From Caballeronia sp. Lep1P3 (lineage in GTDB: Bacteria > Pseudomonadota > Gammaproteobacteria > Burkholderiales > Burkholderiaceae), in NCBI RefSeq assembly GCF_022879595.1, contig NZ_CP084265.1:248001-312000 (forward strand): a stretch of 64,000 nucleotides of DNA. Direction: 5' to 3'. How positions within the stretch are numbered: the stretch's first letter is position 1; every line of letters begins with the position of its first letter. Shown here piece by piece: positions 45,003 to 54,818 of the stretch. The position numbers and the translations under genes were made by a program. The notes under the pieces were generated by a model. The model saw nothing but the letters and a program-made list of their open reading frames with translations. It searched no databases and was not told where the DNA came from.

Positions 45003-46106
45003 TCAGCTCGCGCTGGTGTCCTTCAGCACGCCGCGCCGCATTTGATCCAGTTCGATGGATTCGAACAGCGCCTTGAAATTGCCCTCGCCGAAGCCCTGAT
45101 TCCCCTTGCGCTGGATGATCTCGAAGAAGATCGGCCCGATCTGGTTCTCCGTGAAGATCTGCAGCAGGATTTCGTCGTGCACGCCGTCGATCAGAATCTT
45201 GCGCTTCTTCAGTTCCGCGACCGATTCGCCGTGATTCGCCACGCGCCGGTCCACTAGCTCGTAATACGTGTCGATGGTATCGAGCAGCGCGATGTTCGAC
45301 GCGCGCAGGCCGTCCACGGTGCCGTAGATGTTGTCCGTGCCGAGCGCGATGTGCTGAATGCCTTCTCCGCGATACGCGTCGAGATATTCCTGAATCTGGC
45401 CGGCGTTCTCCGAACCTTCCTCGTTGATCGGAATGCGGATCTTGCCGCACGGCGACGTCATCGCCTTGGACTTCACCGCCGTCACCTTGCCTTCGATGTC
45501 GAAATAGCGCACTTCGCGGAAGTTGAAGAGGCGCTCGTAGAACTCTGCCCATTCGATCATCCGGCCGCGATGCACGTTGTGCGTGAGGTGATCGATATAC
45601 GTGAGTCCGTGCCCGACCGGGTTCGGGTTCGCGCCGGGAATCGGCTCGAAGTCGACGTCGTAGATGCTGATGTCGCCGATGCTGCCCGGCTCCGCGCCGT
45701 TCTTGCCGCGCCAGCGATCGACGAAATAGATCAGCGAATCGCCGATGCCCTTGATCGCGGGAATATTCAGCTCCATCGGGCCGGTCCTGTTGTCGAAGCC
45801 CCACGCGCCCAGTTCCAGCGCGCGCTTATAGGCTTGCGCGGCATCCGCCACGCGAAACGCGATCGCGCAAATCGACGGCCCGTGCAGGCGCGCGAAACGT
45901 TGCGCGAAGGAATCCGGCTCCGCGTTGACGATGAAATTGATCTCGCCCTGACGATACAGCGTCACGTTCTTGTGCCGATGCCGCGCAATGGCGGTGAAGC
46001 CCATCTGCTCGAAGAGCTTGCCGAGCGCAACCGGATCGGGCGCCGTGTGTTCGATGAATTCGAAGCCGTCCGTGCCGACGGGGTTCTCCCAAGTTTGAGG
46101 CGTCAT
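45003..46106 (-). CDS. hpd: 4-hydroxyphenylpyruvate dioxygenase
   Basis: Converts 4-hydroxyphenylpyruvate to homogentisate in tyrosine degradation, with Fe(II). The 367-residue protein has two vicinal-oxygen-chelate halves. The iron ligands lie in TYIDHLTHNV (His), IQHIALGTDNI (His) and the Glu of FFEIIQRKGNQGFGEGNF; the last segment also forms the C-terminal gate. DGFEFIEHTAPDP is the usual N-terminus. It diverges from an Lrp/AsnC gene 142 bp away, the probable regulator. The homogentisate genes hmgA and fahA are not in the window. Confidence 0.95.
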   Translation of the reverse strand: MTPQTWENPVGTDGFEFIEHTAPDPVALGKLFEQMGFTAIARHRHKNVTLYRQGEINFIVNAEPDSFAQRFARLHGPSICAIAFRVADAAQAYKRALELGAWGFDNRTGPMELNIPAIKGIGDSLIYFVDRWRGKNGAEPGSIGDISIYDVDFEPIPGANPNPVGHGLTYIDHLTHNVHRGRMIEWAEFYERLFNFREVRYFDIEGKVTAVKSKAMTSPCGKIRIPINEEGSENAGQIQEYLDAYRGEGIQHIALGTDNIYGTVDGLRASNIALLDTIDTYYELVDRRVANHGESVAELKKRKILIDGVHDEILLQIFTENQIGPIFFEIIQRKGNQGFGEGNFKALFESIELDQMRRGVLKDTSAS

Positions 46107-46248
46107 GTGAGTCTCCTGAATGTGGGACGCTTTGTCGCGACGTGAGGAAAGTCTAGCCAGAGAGCGGCGACAAAAACTTGCGAAACAAATCGCCGGTTTC
46201 TAATATTGCGCACGAAACTGCTACACCGGGACGACGTGGAGACCGAAG

Positions 46249-46752
46249 ATGCCCCAGCCGGAGTTGGACACGATAGATAGGCGCATTCTCGCGATCCTCC
46301 AGGAGAATGGCCGATTGTCGAATCAGGAGATTGCGGATCGCGTGAGCCTGTCGCCGAGCCCGTGTTTGCGGCGCATCCGGCGGCTTGAAGAAACCGGCGT
46401 GATTCGCGGCTACGTCGCGCTGCTCGACGCGAAGAAGCTCGGGCTCGGCCTGCTGGCCTACGTCAACGTGCGGCTGGAAAAGCGCGGCGGGATGCCGGTG
46501 GCGGTGGGGACGCCGAATCCGCCGACGCACGGCGATCTCTTTCGCGAGGCTGTGCGCTCATGGCCGGAAGTCGTCGCCTGCGACGCGATGACCGGCGAGA
46601 TGGATTTTCTCCTGCGCGTTCAGGTGCGCGACATGGAGCACTTTTCGCGCTTCGTGCAGGATCAGCTGCTGCATCATCCTTCGGTGATCGACGTTCGCTC
46701 GAGCTTTTCACTCGAGCGCATCAAGGAAACGACGGCGCTGCCGCTGCGTTGA
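46249..46752 (+). CDS. Lrp/AsnC-family transcriptional regulator
   Basis: A 167-residue regulator: helix-turn-helix at about residues 19-46 (LDTIDRRILAILQENGRLSN, EIADRVSLSPSPCLRRIRRL) and a C-terminal RAM effector domain (AYVNVRLEKRG, then VVACDAMTGEMDFLLRVQVR). A Pro-rich insert between them (GMPVAVGTPNPPTHGDLFRE) is longer than usual. Divergent from hpd with 142 bp between starts, which suggests control of tyrosine degradation in response to an amino acid (inference). Confidence 0.9.
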   Translation: MPQPELDTIDRRILAILQENGRLSNQEIADRVSLSPSPCLRRIRRLEETGVIRGYVALLDAKKLGLGLLAYVNVRLEKRGGMPVAVGTPNPPTHGDLFREAVRSWPEVVACDAMTGEMDFLLRVQVRDMEHFSRFVQDQLLHHPSVIDVRSSFSLERIKETTALPLR

Positions 46753-46768
46753 TCGGAAGCCGGAACGG

Positions 46769-46804
46769 AAAAGGGCGGCTCGTTCGGAGCCGCCCTTTTT
46801 TTAC
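46769..46804 (+). terminator. Terminator of the Lrp-type gene
   Basis: Stem aagggcggct/agccgccctt with a 7-nt loop, then tttttttt in total. Four A's precede the stem, so it may also act on the convergent acetyltransferase transcript. Confidence 0.9.
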
Positions 46805-46828
46805 CTTGCTGCCTGCCGCGGCGCGGAT

Positions 46829-47497
46829 TCAGGCGGCATCGACCGTCGGCATGAACGCCTGAAAGACTTGCGATGCGCGATGCGCCTGACGCTTGATCGC
46901 GTAGTCGAACACGGCCGCTTGTTCCTGAAGCATCTCGGAGACGATGCTCGTCTGATCCGCCGGCGTCAGCGACAGATATGCGTCGGCCTCGCCGTATGCG
47001 TATTCGATCTTCATCCCCGACTTTCGCGCGATGTGCATCATGGTCTTGTTGCGCGACAGGCAGTGCATGTAAAGCACCGAGACGTGCGTATTGCGGCTGC
47101 GCATGGCGGCGCGCTCGAAAAGCCGCGTGCCGATGCCGCGTCCGCGCGCGCTTTCGAGGACCGAGACGCCGAATTCGGCGGTGCGCTTGTCGCCATCGGC
47201 CGGCAGATACGCCAGGTGCCCGACGCCCAGCAATTCCAGCGACGCGCCGAACACGCCGAACACGGTGTCGTTCGTGAAGTTCAGGCTGCGCACGTAGTTC
47301 TCGATGACATGATCCGGCACGATCTGGCCGAAGCGCAGAAGGCGGTCGTCTTCATCGAGCGCGAGGAAGTGGGTGAGCAGGCGCTCGCGGTCCGCAGACG
47401 AGAGTTCGCGGACCAGAACCGGCAAGCGCGCGGCATCCGGCAGCGGGCGCTCACTTGCGACGATCTGCTCGGCGTTGCGATTGAAAGTCAGTTCCAC
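46829..47497 (-). CDS. GNAT-family acetyltransferase
   Basis: A 222-residue protein with one GNAT domain: FLALDEDDRLLRFGQIVPDH, then AEFGVSVLESARGRGIGTRL, which is motif A with the acetyl-CoA loop (RGRGIG), and LYMHCLSRNKTMMHIARKSG. The substrate is unknown. Start choice: the GTG at 47497 (VELTFNRNAEQI) is 6 bp after aggaga, while the ATG eight codons upstream (47521) has no ribosome binding site, so GTG is preferred. It lies downstream of a TetR-type gene on the same strand but 188 bp away. Confidence 0.83.
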   Translation of the reverse strand: MELTFNRNAEQIVASERPLPDAARLPVLVRELSSADRERLLTHFLALDEDDRLLRFGQIVPDHVIENYVRSLNFTNDTVFGVFGASLELLGVGHLAYLPADGDKRTAEFGVSVLESARGRGIGTRLFERAAMRSRNTHVSVLYMHCLSRNKTMMHIARKSGMKIEYAYGEADAYLSLTPADQTSIVSEMLQEQAAVFDYAIKRQAHRASQVFQAFMPTVDAA

Positions 47498-47685
47498 GGT
47501 TTCTCCTGTACGTTCGTTCATGCTGCAAAGCAAAACGAATTTTATCCGCTTTAGGAAAAACGAGTACGGGAAAACCCTTAAAACAGTGCCGAGGGCGACT
47601 TCTAAACGGTCGTCTGTTTTTTTATTCGCTGACAAATCAAGAGCTTGCAAGCGGCGGAGCATTTCGTCGCAGTGCAGCAAAGACG

Positions 47686-48288
47686 TCATGCACCGGCGAG
47701 TCCATGCTCGATCATCCCGACGACCTGCTCGCCAAACTCGCGGTAGCCGAGCTTTCCGCCCGGCTTGAGCCAGGTGAACGTCCAGTTGATCATGCCGAAG
47801 ACCATCATCGTGAGCGCGGTCTGGTTTTGCTTGTTGACGCGCTGCGGATACGCGCGCGCCAACTGACGAGCGAACGCCGCGACGATGTCGCGCTGCCGGT
47901 CGAGGACGATTTCGCGCTGCGCGTCTTCGAGATATTTGACGTCGTTCAGAAGCGCGACATGCCGGCTGTGCGACGTCTCGTACTCCGCGAGAAACGCGCG
48001 CACGAGTTCCGCAAACGCCTCGCGCTCGCCGAGCCCGCGCCGCTGGCTCGCGCCTTCGACCTCCGCGATGATTAGCATGAGCCGCTTCGTGTAGCGGTCG
48101 AGCAGATCGAAGAGAATCGCTTCCTTGCTCTCGTAGTAGTGATAGAGGCGCGCTTTCGACGTGCCGCTCGCGGCGGCGAGATCGGCCATCGACGTGCTCG
48201 GGTAGCTGGTTTGCGCGAATTTCGCGGCGGCGAGTTCGAGAATCTGTTCGCGTTGTGTTTCGTGGTCAGGCGCTTTGGTACGGGCCAT
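47686..48288 (-). CDS. paaR: TetR-family repressor, probable PaaR
   Basis: A 200-residue regulator: N-terminal helix-turn-helix (REQILELAAAKFAQTSYPST, then ADLAAASGTSKARLYHYYES, the typical TetR recognition helix, and KEAILFDLLDRYT) followed by an all-helical ligand domain. It is the last gene of a same-strand run after paaABCDE and a DUF1835 gene. In Burkholderia cenocepacia a TetR repressor, PaaR, occupies this place, as I recall. A perfect palindrome ahead of paaA (53000-53015) is its likely site. The effector should be phenylacetyl-CoA. Confidence 0.82.
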   Translation of the reverse strand: MARTKAPDHETQREQILELAAAKFAQTSYPSTSMADLAAASGTSKARLYHYYESKEAILFDLLDRYTKRLMLIIAEVEGASQRRGLGEREAFAELVRAFLAEYETSHSRHVALLNDVKYLEDAQREIVLDRQRDIVAAFARQLARAYPQRVNKQNQTALTMMVFGMINWTFTWLKPGGKLGYREFGEQVVGMIEHGLAGA

Positions 48289-48320
48289 GTGGTCGGCAGC
48301 GTTCTTTTCGGCTCATTGAA

Positions 48321-49121
48321 TTAGCGTCGCAATTCGGCATCCGCCATTTCCGACGGCGTGCCGCGTATTTTAAGGCGGCCCGCCGTCACCAGTTCCCGGC
48401 AGCGCCAGAACGCGATGCTGTCGCTCACGAGGAAGTCGAAGCTCCGCGCCATCGCGCCGGCGGCGATGCGCCGCGCCGGTTGCCACTCGGCGGTGGCGAT
48501 GTCGAGCAGCGCCTCGTCGACATCGAGCCACGTTGCGGACACGAGCATGTTGTCGCGCAGGCGCCGGTTTTCGGCATTCGAATGCTTCGCTTCCTGCCAC
48601 TCCAGCGCGAGCCGGCTGATGCGCAGCACCGAAATGGGCGCGGCGCTCGGCAGCTTCGCGAGCAGTTGCCTCGGCGAAAACATGCCGGCGGCGGTCGCGC
48701 GATCCGGCCTGCGCACGCCCTCCGGCTGCGCGTCGGGCGCGGCGATGGAGAAGTCGTCGAACGTGAGCTTCGCTTCGTTCAGGCGCTGCGGCGCATTGCG
48801 CAGGTGATAGGCGACGCGGCGCAGCGTGAGCTGATCCGCCGCACTCTGTCCGTGCCACACGACGACTTGCCCGTCGCCGCGCGCGAGCCGCGCAAGCAGG
48901 GCGTGCTGCGCGTCGAGTTCGTCCTCGAGATCGGCGGTCGTGGTCAGCACCTGACGCCAGAACGCCGCGCGGCCAATCGGCGCTTCGTCGATATCGCGCA
49001 GCGGCCCGACCGCGAGATCGTCGCGCAGGGCGATGACCTGCTCATCGCGCTCGGCGAGCCGCAGCGCGTGCGTGAGGGCGTCGGCTGCGCAGTCGCCATT
49101 GGTGACGTGAATCGTATTCAT
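48321..49121 (-). CDS. DUF1835/DUF3658 domain protein
   Basis: A 266-residue protein. The N-terminal part (MNTIHVTNGDCAADALTHAL, then VIALRDDLAVGPLRDID) is DUF1835, and the C-terminal part (VDEALLDIATAEWQPARRIA to AFWRCRELVTAGRLKIRG) matches DUF3658. Function unknown. The start at 49121 fits MNTIHVTNGD; an ATG 8 codons earlier is less likely. It lies between paaE and the TetR gene on the same strand, 102 bp and 32 bp away, so it may belong to the paa transcript. A role in that pathway is not shown. Confidence 0.85.
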   Translation of the reverse strand: MNTIHVTNGDCAADALTHALRLAERDEQVIALRDDLAVGPLRDIDEAPIGRAAFWRQVLTTTADLEDELDAQHALLARLARGDGQVVVWHGQSAADQLTLRRVAYHLRNAPQRLNEAKLTFDDFSIAAPDAQPEGVRRPDRATAAGMFSPRQLLAKLPSAAPISVLRISRLALEWQEAKHSNAENRRLRDNMLVSATWLDVDEALLDIATAEWQPARRIAAGAMARSFDFLVSDSIAFWRCRELVTAGRLKIRGTPSEMADAELRR

Positions 49122-49223
49122 CGATATCGGCTTGCCGGAGGACAAAAGGACGAAGAACGCTCGAAGGAGCGACTCTCAGTTTAGCCAATCGCGATGCGCG
49201 CCGGTGTGGGATCGGCCGCTGAA

Positions 49224-50312
49224 CTAGCGCTCGTCGAAGCTCACGACGACGCGCTCGCTCACCGGATGACACTGGCAAGTCAGCACGAAACCGTCGTCGA
49301 TTTCGTGCTGCTCCAGCGTGTAGTTCTTGTCCATCGTCACCTTGCCTTCGAGCACCTTCGCGCGGCAGGTGCAGCAGACGCCGCCCTTGCACGCATACGG
49401 CAGCGCAAGCCCCGCCTTCAGCCCGACGTCCAGCACGCTCACGCCTTCGTACGGCAGACGCAGCTTGCGCCGCTTGCCGTCGATGACGAGTTCGAGATCC
49501 GCCGCGGGCGTGTTCTCCGTGATCTCGATGGCCGGCGCGCCCGCCTGCGGCAGCGGCGAGCCGAAGCGCTCGACGTGAATGCGCTCTGGCGCGACGCCCG
49601 CGTGCTTCAGCGCGGCTTCGGCGGCGTCCATCATCGGCGCGGGACCGCAAATAAAGGCTTCGTCGATGTCGCCGGGCGGCAGCAGTGTGTCGAGAAACGC
49701 GTTGCACTTCGCCTGATCGAGCACGCCGTTGAAAAGCTCGACATCCTGCAAATCGTCGGACAGAACGTGATACAGCGAAAACCGGCTCATGTAGCGATTC
49801 TTCAGGTCTTCGAGTTCCTCGGCGAACATGATCGTGTCGACGCTGCGGTTGCCGTAGACCAGCGTGAAGCGGCTCGTCGGCTCCATGTCGAGCGTCGTCT
49901 TGATGATGGCCAGCACCGGCGTGATGCCCGAGCCGCCCGAGAACGCGACGTAATGCTTCGCGTGATCGGCGTTCAGGTGCGTGTAGAAACGGCCGTCGGG
50001 CGTCATCACGTCGATTTCATGGCCGGGCTTCAGCGTGTCGAACGCGAAGTTCGAGAAGCGCCCGCCGCGCACGCGCTTGATGCCGATGCGCAATTCGCCG
50101 TCGCGGTCGTAGTCGGTCACGCCGACGCAAATGGAATACGAGCGGCGCGTCTCCTCGCCGTCGATATGCGTCTTCAACGTCACGAACTGGCCCTGCGTGA
50201 AGCGAAATGCGTCGCGCAGTTCGGGCGGCACGTCGAACGAAACGGTGACCGCGTCGGCGGTTTCGGGGCGAACGTCGCGGATGCGCAGCGGATGAAATTG
50301 CGGAGTCGCCAT
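49224..50312 (-). CDS. paaE: Phenylacetyl-CoA epoxidase reductase subunit
   Basis: Feeds electrons from NADPH to the PaaABC epoxidase. The 362-residue protein has an FNR-type reductase module: FTQGQFVTL, RRSYSIC (FAD), YVAFSGGSGITPVLAIIKTT (NADPH) and AFICGPAPMMDAAEAAL. A C-terminal plant-type 2Fe-2S ferredoxin domain follows, with ligands in YACKGGVCCTCRAKV and a distal LTCQCHP. Last of the paaABCDE set, 19 bp after paaD. Also named PaaK in older nomenclature. Confidence 0.95.
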   Translation of the reverse strand: MATPQFHPLRIRDVRPETADAVTVSFDVPPELRDAFRFTQGQFVTLKTHIDGEETRRSYSICVGVTDYDRDGELRIGIKRVRGGRFSNFAFDTLKPGHEIDVMTPDGRFYTHLNADHAKHYVAFSGGSGITPVLAIIKTTLDMEPTSRFTLVYGNRSVDTIMFAEELEDLKNRYMSRFSLYHVLSDDLQDVELFNGVLDQAKCNAFLDTLLPPGDIDEAFICGPAPMMDAAEAALKHAGVAPERIHVERFGSPLPQAGAPAIEITENTPAADLELVIDGKRRKLRLPYEGVSVLDVGLKAGLALPYACKGGVCCTCRAKVLEGKVTMDKNYTLEQHEIDDGFVLTCQCHPVSERVVVSFDER

Positions 50313-50331
50313 GATGGTCGTGTCGTGGAGT

Positions 50332-50841
50332 TCAGTACGGCTTGAAGTAATCGAACGGCTCGCGGCAATCGAGACAGCGATAGAGCGCCTTGCACGCCGT
50401 CGAACCGAATTGCGCGAGCCTTTCCGTATGCGCCGAGCCGCAGCGCGGACAGGCGACGACTTCCGGCTTGCGCGGCACGAAGCGGATCGGTTGCACGGCG
50501 CTGGCGCACGCGCCCGTCGGCGGCGCGATCCCGTAGCGGCGCAGCTTGTCGCGCGCTTCGTCGGTGATCCAGTCGGTGGTCCACGCGGGCGCGAGCACCG
50601 TCTCGATGCGATGCGCGCCGAGCTGCGCGCGCTCGATGGCGTTCGCGACGTCCTCCGCGATTTGCGACATCGCCGGGCAACCGGAGTACGTCGGCGTGAT
50701 GACGACTTCGAGCGCGCCGTCCGCGCCGCGGCGCACGTCGCGCAGAATGCCGAGTTCGCGGATCGACACGACCGGAATCTCGGGATCGGGCACCGCTTCC
50801 AGTACGGACCACGCGCGTTCGATGGCGGCGTCCATCATCAC
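50332..50841 (-). CDS. paaD: Phenylacetate degradation protein PaaD (iron-sulfur assembly, MIP18 family)
   Basis: A 169-residue protein needed for maturation of the PaaABCE epoxidase, probably for metal or cluster insertion. The MIP18/DUF59 domain is at the N-terminus (AVPDPEIPVVSIRELGILRD, TPTYSGCPAMSQIAEDVANA with its Cys). The C-terminus has a zinc-ribbon pair (VACPRCGS and YRCLDCREPFDYFKPY). The start overlaps the paaC stop by four bases. Typical position as fourth gene of paaABCDE. Confidence 0.94.
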   Translation of the reverse strand: MMMDAAIERAWSVLEAVPDPEIPVVSIRELGILRDVRRGADGALEVVITPTYSGCPAMSQIAEDVANAIERAQLGAHRIETVLAPAWTTDWITDEARDKLRRYGIAPPTGACASAVQPIRFVPRKPEVVACPRCGSAHTERLAQFGSTACKALYRCLDCREPFDYFKPY

Positions 50842-51635
50842 CAGCTCGCGCCCGGATGCTGCCGTGCGAGGCTTTGCATTTCCGCGAGCAGATAGCCCAT
50901 GTGCTCGGAATGCTCGCCGAGCTTGCCGGTGCTCACGTGCCTGACTTCGGCGGGCGATTGCAGCGTCGCTTCGTCGAGCGCGGCGCGCACATCGTCGCGC
51001 CAGACGGCCTCGAAATCGTTCGCGAGCGGCGCGATGCCGGCTTCCGCGACCGCGCGCTCGATGGCGTCGGCGTGGAAGAATTCGCGCGTGTACGGCATCA
51101 GATAGTCGAGCGCCGCCTGCGCGCGCCGATGCGATTGCTCCGTGCCGTCGCCGAAGCGCACGAGCCAGTCACGCGCGTGATGCACGTGATAGCGCGTTTC
51201 CTTGATCGACTTCGCCGCGATTGCCGCGAGTTGCGCATCCGTCGATGCCTGAAGCGCCGTCCACACGTGCGCCATGAACGCGCAGTACAGGAAGTTGCGC
51301 ACGATGGTCACCGCGTAGTCGCGTTCGGCGCGCGCCGTGCCCGCGAGCGGGCCGAAATGCGGCAGCTCGACGAGCGTGTAGTTCGCGAATTCGCGCTCCG
51401 TGCGGAAGTACGCGTAGTCGTCTTCGGTCTTCTGCGCGCCGGTGAGCGCGGCTTCCAGCGCCGCCGCGTGCGAGTACAGAAGACGCGCCTGACCGATCAA
51501 ATCGAGGCTGATATTCGCGAGCGCGATGTCTTCCTCGAGCGCCGGGCCGTGGCTGCACCATTCGGCGTTGCGCTGGCCGAGAATCAGCGCGTTATCGGCG
51601 AGGCGCAGCACATAGGCGAGATGTTCGTGGCTCAT
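50838..51635 (-). CDS. paaC: Phenylacetyl-CoA epoxidase subunit PaaC
   Basis: Structural, ferritin-like subunit that pairs with PaaA. The 265-residue protein has an N-terminal LAYVLRLADNALILGQRNAE and WCSHGPALEEDIALANISLD, long helices (ANYTLVELPHFGPL, FLYCAFMAHVWTALQ) and the KETRYHVHHARDWLVRFGDG segment, all characteristic of PaaC. It lacks a full set of metal ligands, as usual. Its start lies 9 bp after the paaB stop, and its stop overlaps paaD, consistent with a tight operon. Confidence 0.95.
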   Translation of the reverse strand: MSHEHLAYVLRLADNALILGQRNAEWCSHGPALEEDIALANISLDLIGQARLLYSHAAALEAALTGAQKTEDDYAYFRTEREFANYTLVELPHFGPLAGTARAERDYAVTIVRNFLYCAFMAHVWTALQASTDAQLAAIAAKSIKETRYHVHHARDWLVRFGDGTEQSHRRAQAALDYLMPYTREFFHADAIERAVAEAGIAPLANDFEAVWRDDVRAALDEATLQSPAEVRHVSTGKLGEHSEHMGYLLAEMQSLARQHPGASW

Positions 51636-51644
51636 GTCGCGCGC

Positions 51645-51929
51645 TCACATATGGTTGATTTCGTCGGGCAGCACGAAGAACGTCGGATGCCGATAAATCT
51701 TGTCGCCCGCCGGCTCGAAGAATTCGCCCTTGTCCGCCGGATCGGACGCCGTGATCGCCGACGATGGCACCACCCAGAGGCTCACGCCTTCCTGACGTCG
51801 CGTGTAGACGTCGCGCGCCATGCGCAGCGCGGCGCTCGCGTCGGGCGCGTGGAGGCTGCCGCAATGCTTGTGATCGAGTCCCTGCTTGCTGCGCACGAAC
51901 ACTTCCCAAATCGGCCATTCCTTGTTCAT
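51645..51929 (-). CDS. paaB: Phenylacetyl-CoA epoxidase subunit PaaB
   Basis: A 94-residue small subunit that bridges PaaAC dimers. MNKEWPIWEVFVRSKQGLDH, then KHCGSLHAPDASAALRMARD and YTRRQEGVSLWVVPSSAI are the family pattern. The length matches E. coli PaaB (95). Second gene of the operon: 24 bp after paaA, 9 bp before paaC. Confidence 0.96.
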   Translation of the reverse strand: MNKEWPIWEVFVRSKQGLDHKHCGSLHAPDASAALRMARDVYTRRQEGVSLWVVPSSAITASDPADKGEFFEPAGDKIYRHPTFFVLPDEINHM

Positions 51930-51953
51930 TTCGATGTCTCCTGTTGCGCGGCT

Positions 51954-52955
<1,002 letters not shown>

Positions 52956-52999
52956 GGCGGACACTCGCTCTGGAAAAGTCGCGGTGCGCCGATTATAAA

Positions 53000-53015
53000 C
53001 CGACCGGACGGTCGG
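53000..53015. promoter_or_regulatory. Perfect inverted repeat before paaA, candidate PaaR operator
   Basis: ccgaccg-ga-cggtcgg, two perfect 7-bp arms, 45-60 bp upstream of the paaA start, in an AT-richer context (gattataaac before, gaaatagattttt after). Palindromes with ACCG/CGGT arms are typical TetR operators, and a TetR gene ends this gene run. The assignment to PaaR is inferred. Confidence 0.75.
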
Positions 53016-53068
53016 GAAATAGATTTTTCGAGACGCGCGGGAAATCACCTAGGGCGCGTCTCGCGGCG

Positions 53069-53103
53069 AAAAAAGCGGTGCCGTTCGCGAGGAGCGGCAC
53101 CGC
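53069..53103 (-). terminator. Intrinsic terminator of the MFS gene at 53150
   Basis: Stem gcggtgccg/cggcaccgc with an 11-nt loop; on the minus strand it is followed by tttttt. It separates this gene from the paa operon. Confidence 0.85.
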
Positions 53104-53149
53104 TCGGTCGATGCGGACTTCGGTGGCGCAGCGCGTGCCGCTCAGCGGC

Positions 53150-54634
53150 TTAGCGGCTCCGCTCGCCGGCGAAGTCCTCTGCGTCGACGTCATATCCGGA
53201 CGGTTCCCAGCGCACCGCGAACAGCGCGGCGAGCCCGGCGAGCGGCGCGATCGCGATGATCCAGAACACCTTCGTGCCGAGCGTCGCCGACAGCACCGGG
53301 AACAGGAAGAGCGATAGCGTCGAACTGGCGCGCATGAGCGTCTGATTGAAGCCGACGCCCACGCCGCGCAACGACGTCGGATAGCTCAGCGACGCGAACG
53401 TCATGCTGTGCGAGCCCGGCCCGATGCCTTGCCCGAGCAGGAAAGCCGCGAGCAGCGCGATCGCGATGACGACCTGCGCGCCGGTCGCGGGCTTGCCGAC
53501 GACCGCGAGGCCGACGAGCGCGACGAGCTGAAACGCGTAGCCGATGACCGTCAGATTCCACGCGCCGAACTTCGGCACCGTGCGCACGGCGAACAGGCCG
53601 CCGACGAACGCGAAGCACAGATTGAGCGCGAGCGACGCGAGAATCGTCGTGAGCATCGACTGCGCGAGGAAACTCGAAATGATGACCGGCAGCCCGAACG
53701 CGACAGCGTTATACGCGAACGAAGACGCAATCGCGATGACGGTTGCGAGCACCGTGCGGCGCAGGTAGACGCCGCGCAGCAGCGCGCCGTAGTTGCCGAG
53801 CGTCGCGCGGCGCGCTTTCGGCGCTTTTTCAGACGCCAAGCGCGCATCCGGCTCGACGCGCGCATCGACGCCATACGAGCGCTTGAGAATCGCGGCGGCG
53901 CCGGCGAGATCGCCCTGATTCGCCGCCCACACGGGCGATTCGCTCATATAGCGGCTGCGAATCACGATGATCGCGATGGCCGGCACCGCGCCGAAGCCGA
54001 GAATCATCCGCCACAGCCAGCCGGCGTCGTGCGCGGGCAGCGCCGCGTAGAGACCGAGGACGAGCAAATATGAAATGCTGATCGCGGCATACCACGTCGG
54101 GCACCACATCGCCACGCGCGCGGCCTTGTTGCCGCGCCCCTGAAGCCGCGAAAACTCCGCGAGAAACGCCATCGCGACCGGCAAGTCGATGCCGACGCCG
54201 AGGCCCATCACGAAACGCGCTCCGCCGAGCACCCACGCATTCGGCGCGAGCGCGCACGCGATGGCCGCCACGACGAAGAAGAACATGTCGGCCATGAAGA
54301 CGCGATAACGCCCGATCCGATCGGTGAGATAGCCGCCGAGGAACGCGCCGATGATCGCGCCGAACGTGATCGCCGAGGCGACGAAACCGGTTCCAGTCGG
54401 CGTCAGCGAGAATTCGCGGGCGATGTCCTTGACGCCGAAGGCCAGCGCGCCGAGGTCGTAGGCGTCGAGAAAAATGCCGCCGAGCGCAATCGCGACGACG
54501 ATGCGCGCGTCGCTGCCGATAGCGGCGCCGCGATTGACGAGACTCGAAACGTCGGCGGCGCTGCGAATGACGGGCCGCGCGTCGGCGGTCGAGGTTCTGC
54601 CGGAAGCGCGTTCAGGCGCAGTGGTAACGGACAT
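53150..54634 (-). CDS. MFS transporter, sugar-porter-like
   Basis: A 494-residue inner-membrane transporter with about 12 hydrophobic segments. AIALGGIFLDAYDLGALAFG in helix 1, LGGYLTDRIGRYRVF in the loop between helices 2 and 3, and GLGVGIDLPVAMAFLAEFSR in helix 4 suggest a sugar-porter or phosphate/aromatic symporter relative. GVGVGFNQTLMRASSTLSLF lies in the second half. A 40-residue charged N-terminus precedes helix 1. The substrate is unknown; lying upstream of the paa operon on the same strand does not link it, because a terminator intervenes. Confidence 0.85.
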   Translation of the reverse strand: MSVTTAPERASGRTSTADARPVIRSAADVSSLVNRGAAIGSDARIVVAIALGGIFLDAYDLGALAFGVKDIAREFSLTPTGTGFVASAITFGAIIGAFLGGYLTDRIGRYRVFMADMFFFVVAAIACALAPNAWVLGGARFVMGLGVGIDLPVAMAFLAEFSRLQGRGNKAARVAMWCPTWYAAISISYLLVLGLYAALPAHDAGWLWRMILGFGAVPAIAIIVIRSRYMSESPVWAANQGDLAGAAAILKRSYGVDARVEPDARLASEKAPKARRATLGNYGALLRGVYLRRTVLATVIAIASSFAYNAVAFGLPVIISSFLAQSMLTTILASLALNLCFAFVGGLFAVRTVPKFGAWNLTVIGYAFQLVALVGLAVVGKPATGAQVVIAIALLAAFLLGQGIGPGSHSMTFASLSYPTSLRGVGVGFNQTLMRASSTLSLFLFPVLSATLGTKVFWIIAIAPLAGLAALFAVRWEPSGYDVDAEDFAGERSR

Positions 54635-54818
54635 GATCGGACGTGAAAAATTGTGAATGCAACGAATCGCGCGATGCTACTTGGGCGGTCGGGCGCAACC
54701 AAATTCTTTTTTGTTATTTAATGACTTACGGCTCTTGGGCGGCTCGCTGGCGTCTTTCGCGGCGATGCGCCGGATGCAGTGCGACAATGTCGCTCCCCGT
54801 TTTTAGTCGGCCCTCAGC

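Noticed and set aside
48288..48320. A PaaR palindrome directly upstream of the TetR gene
   Set aside because: The 32-bp gap shows no ACCG/CGGT dyad; the only clear site is before paaA.
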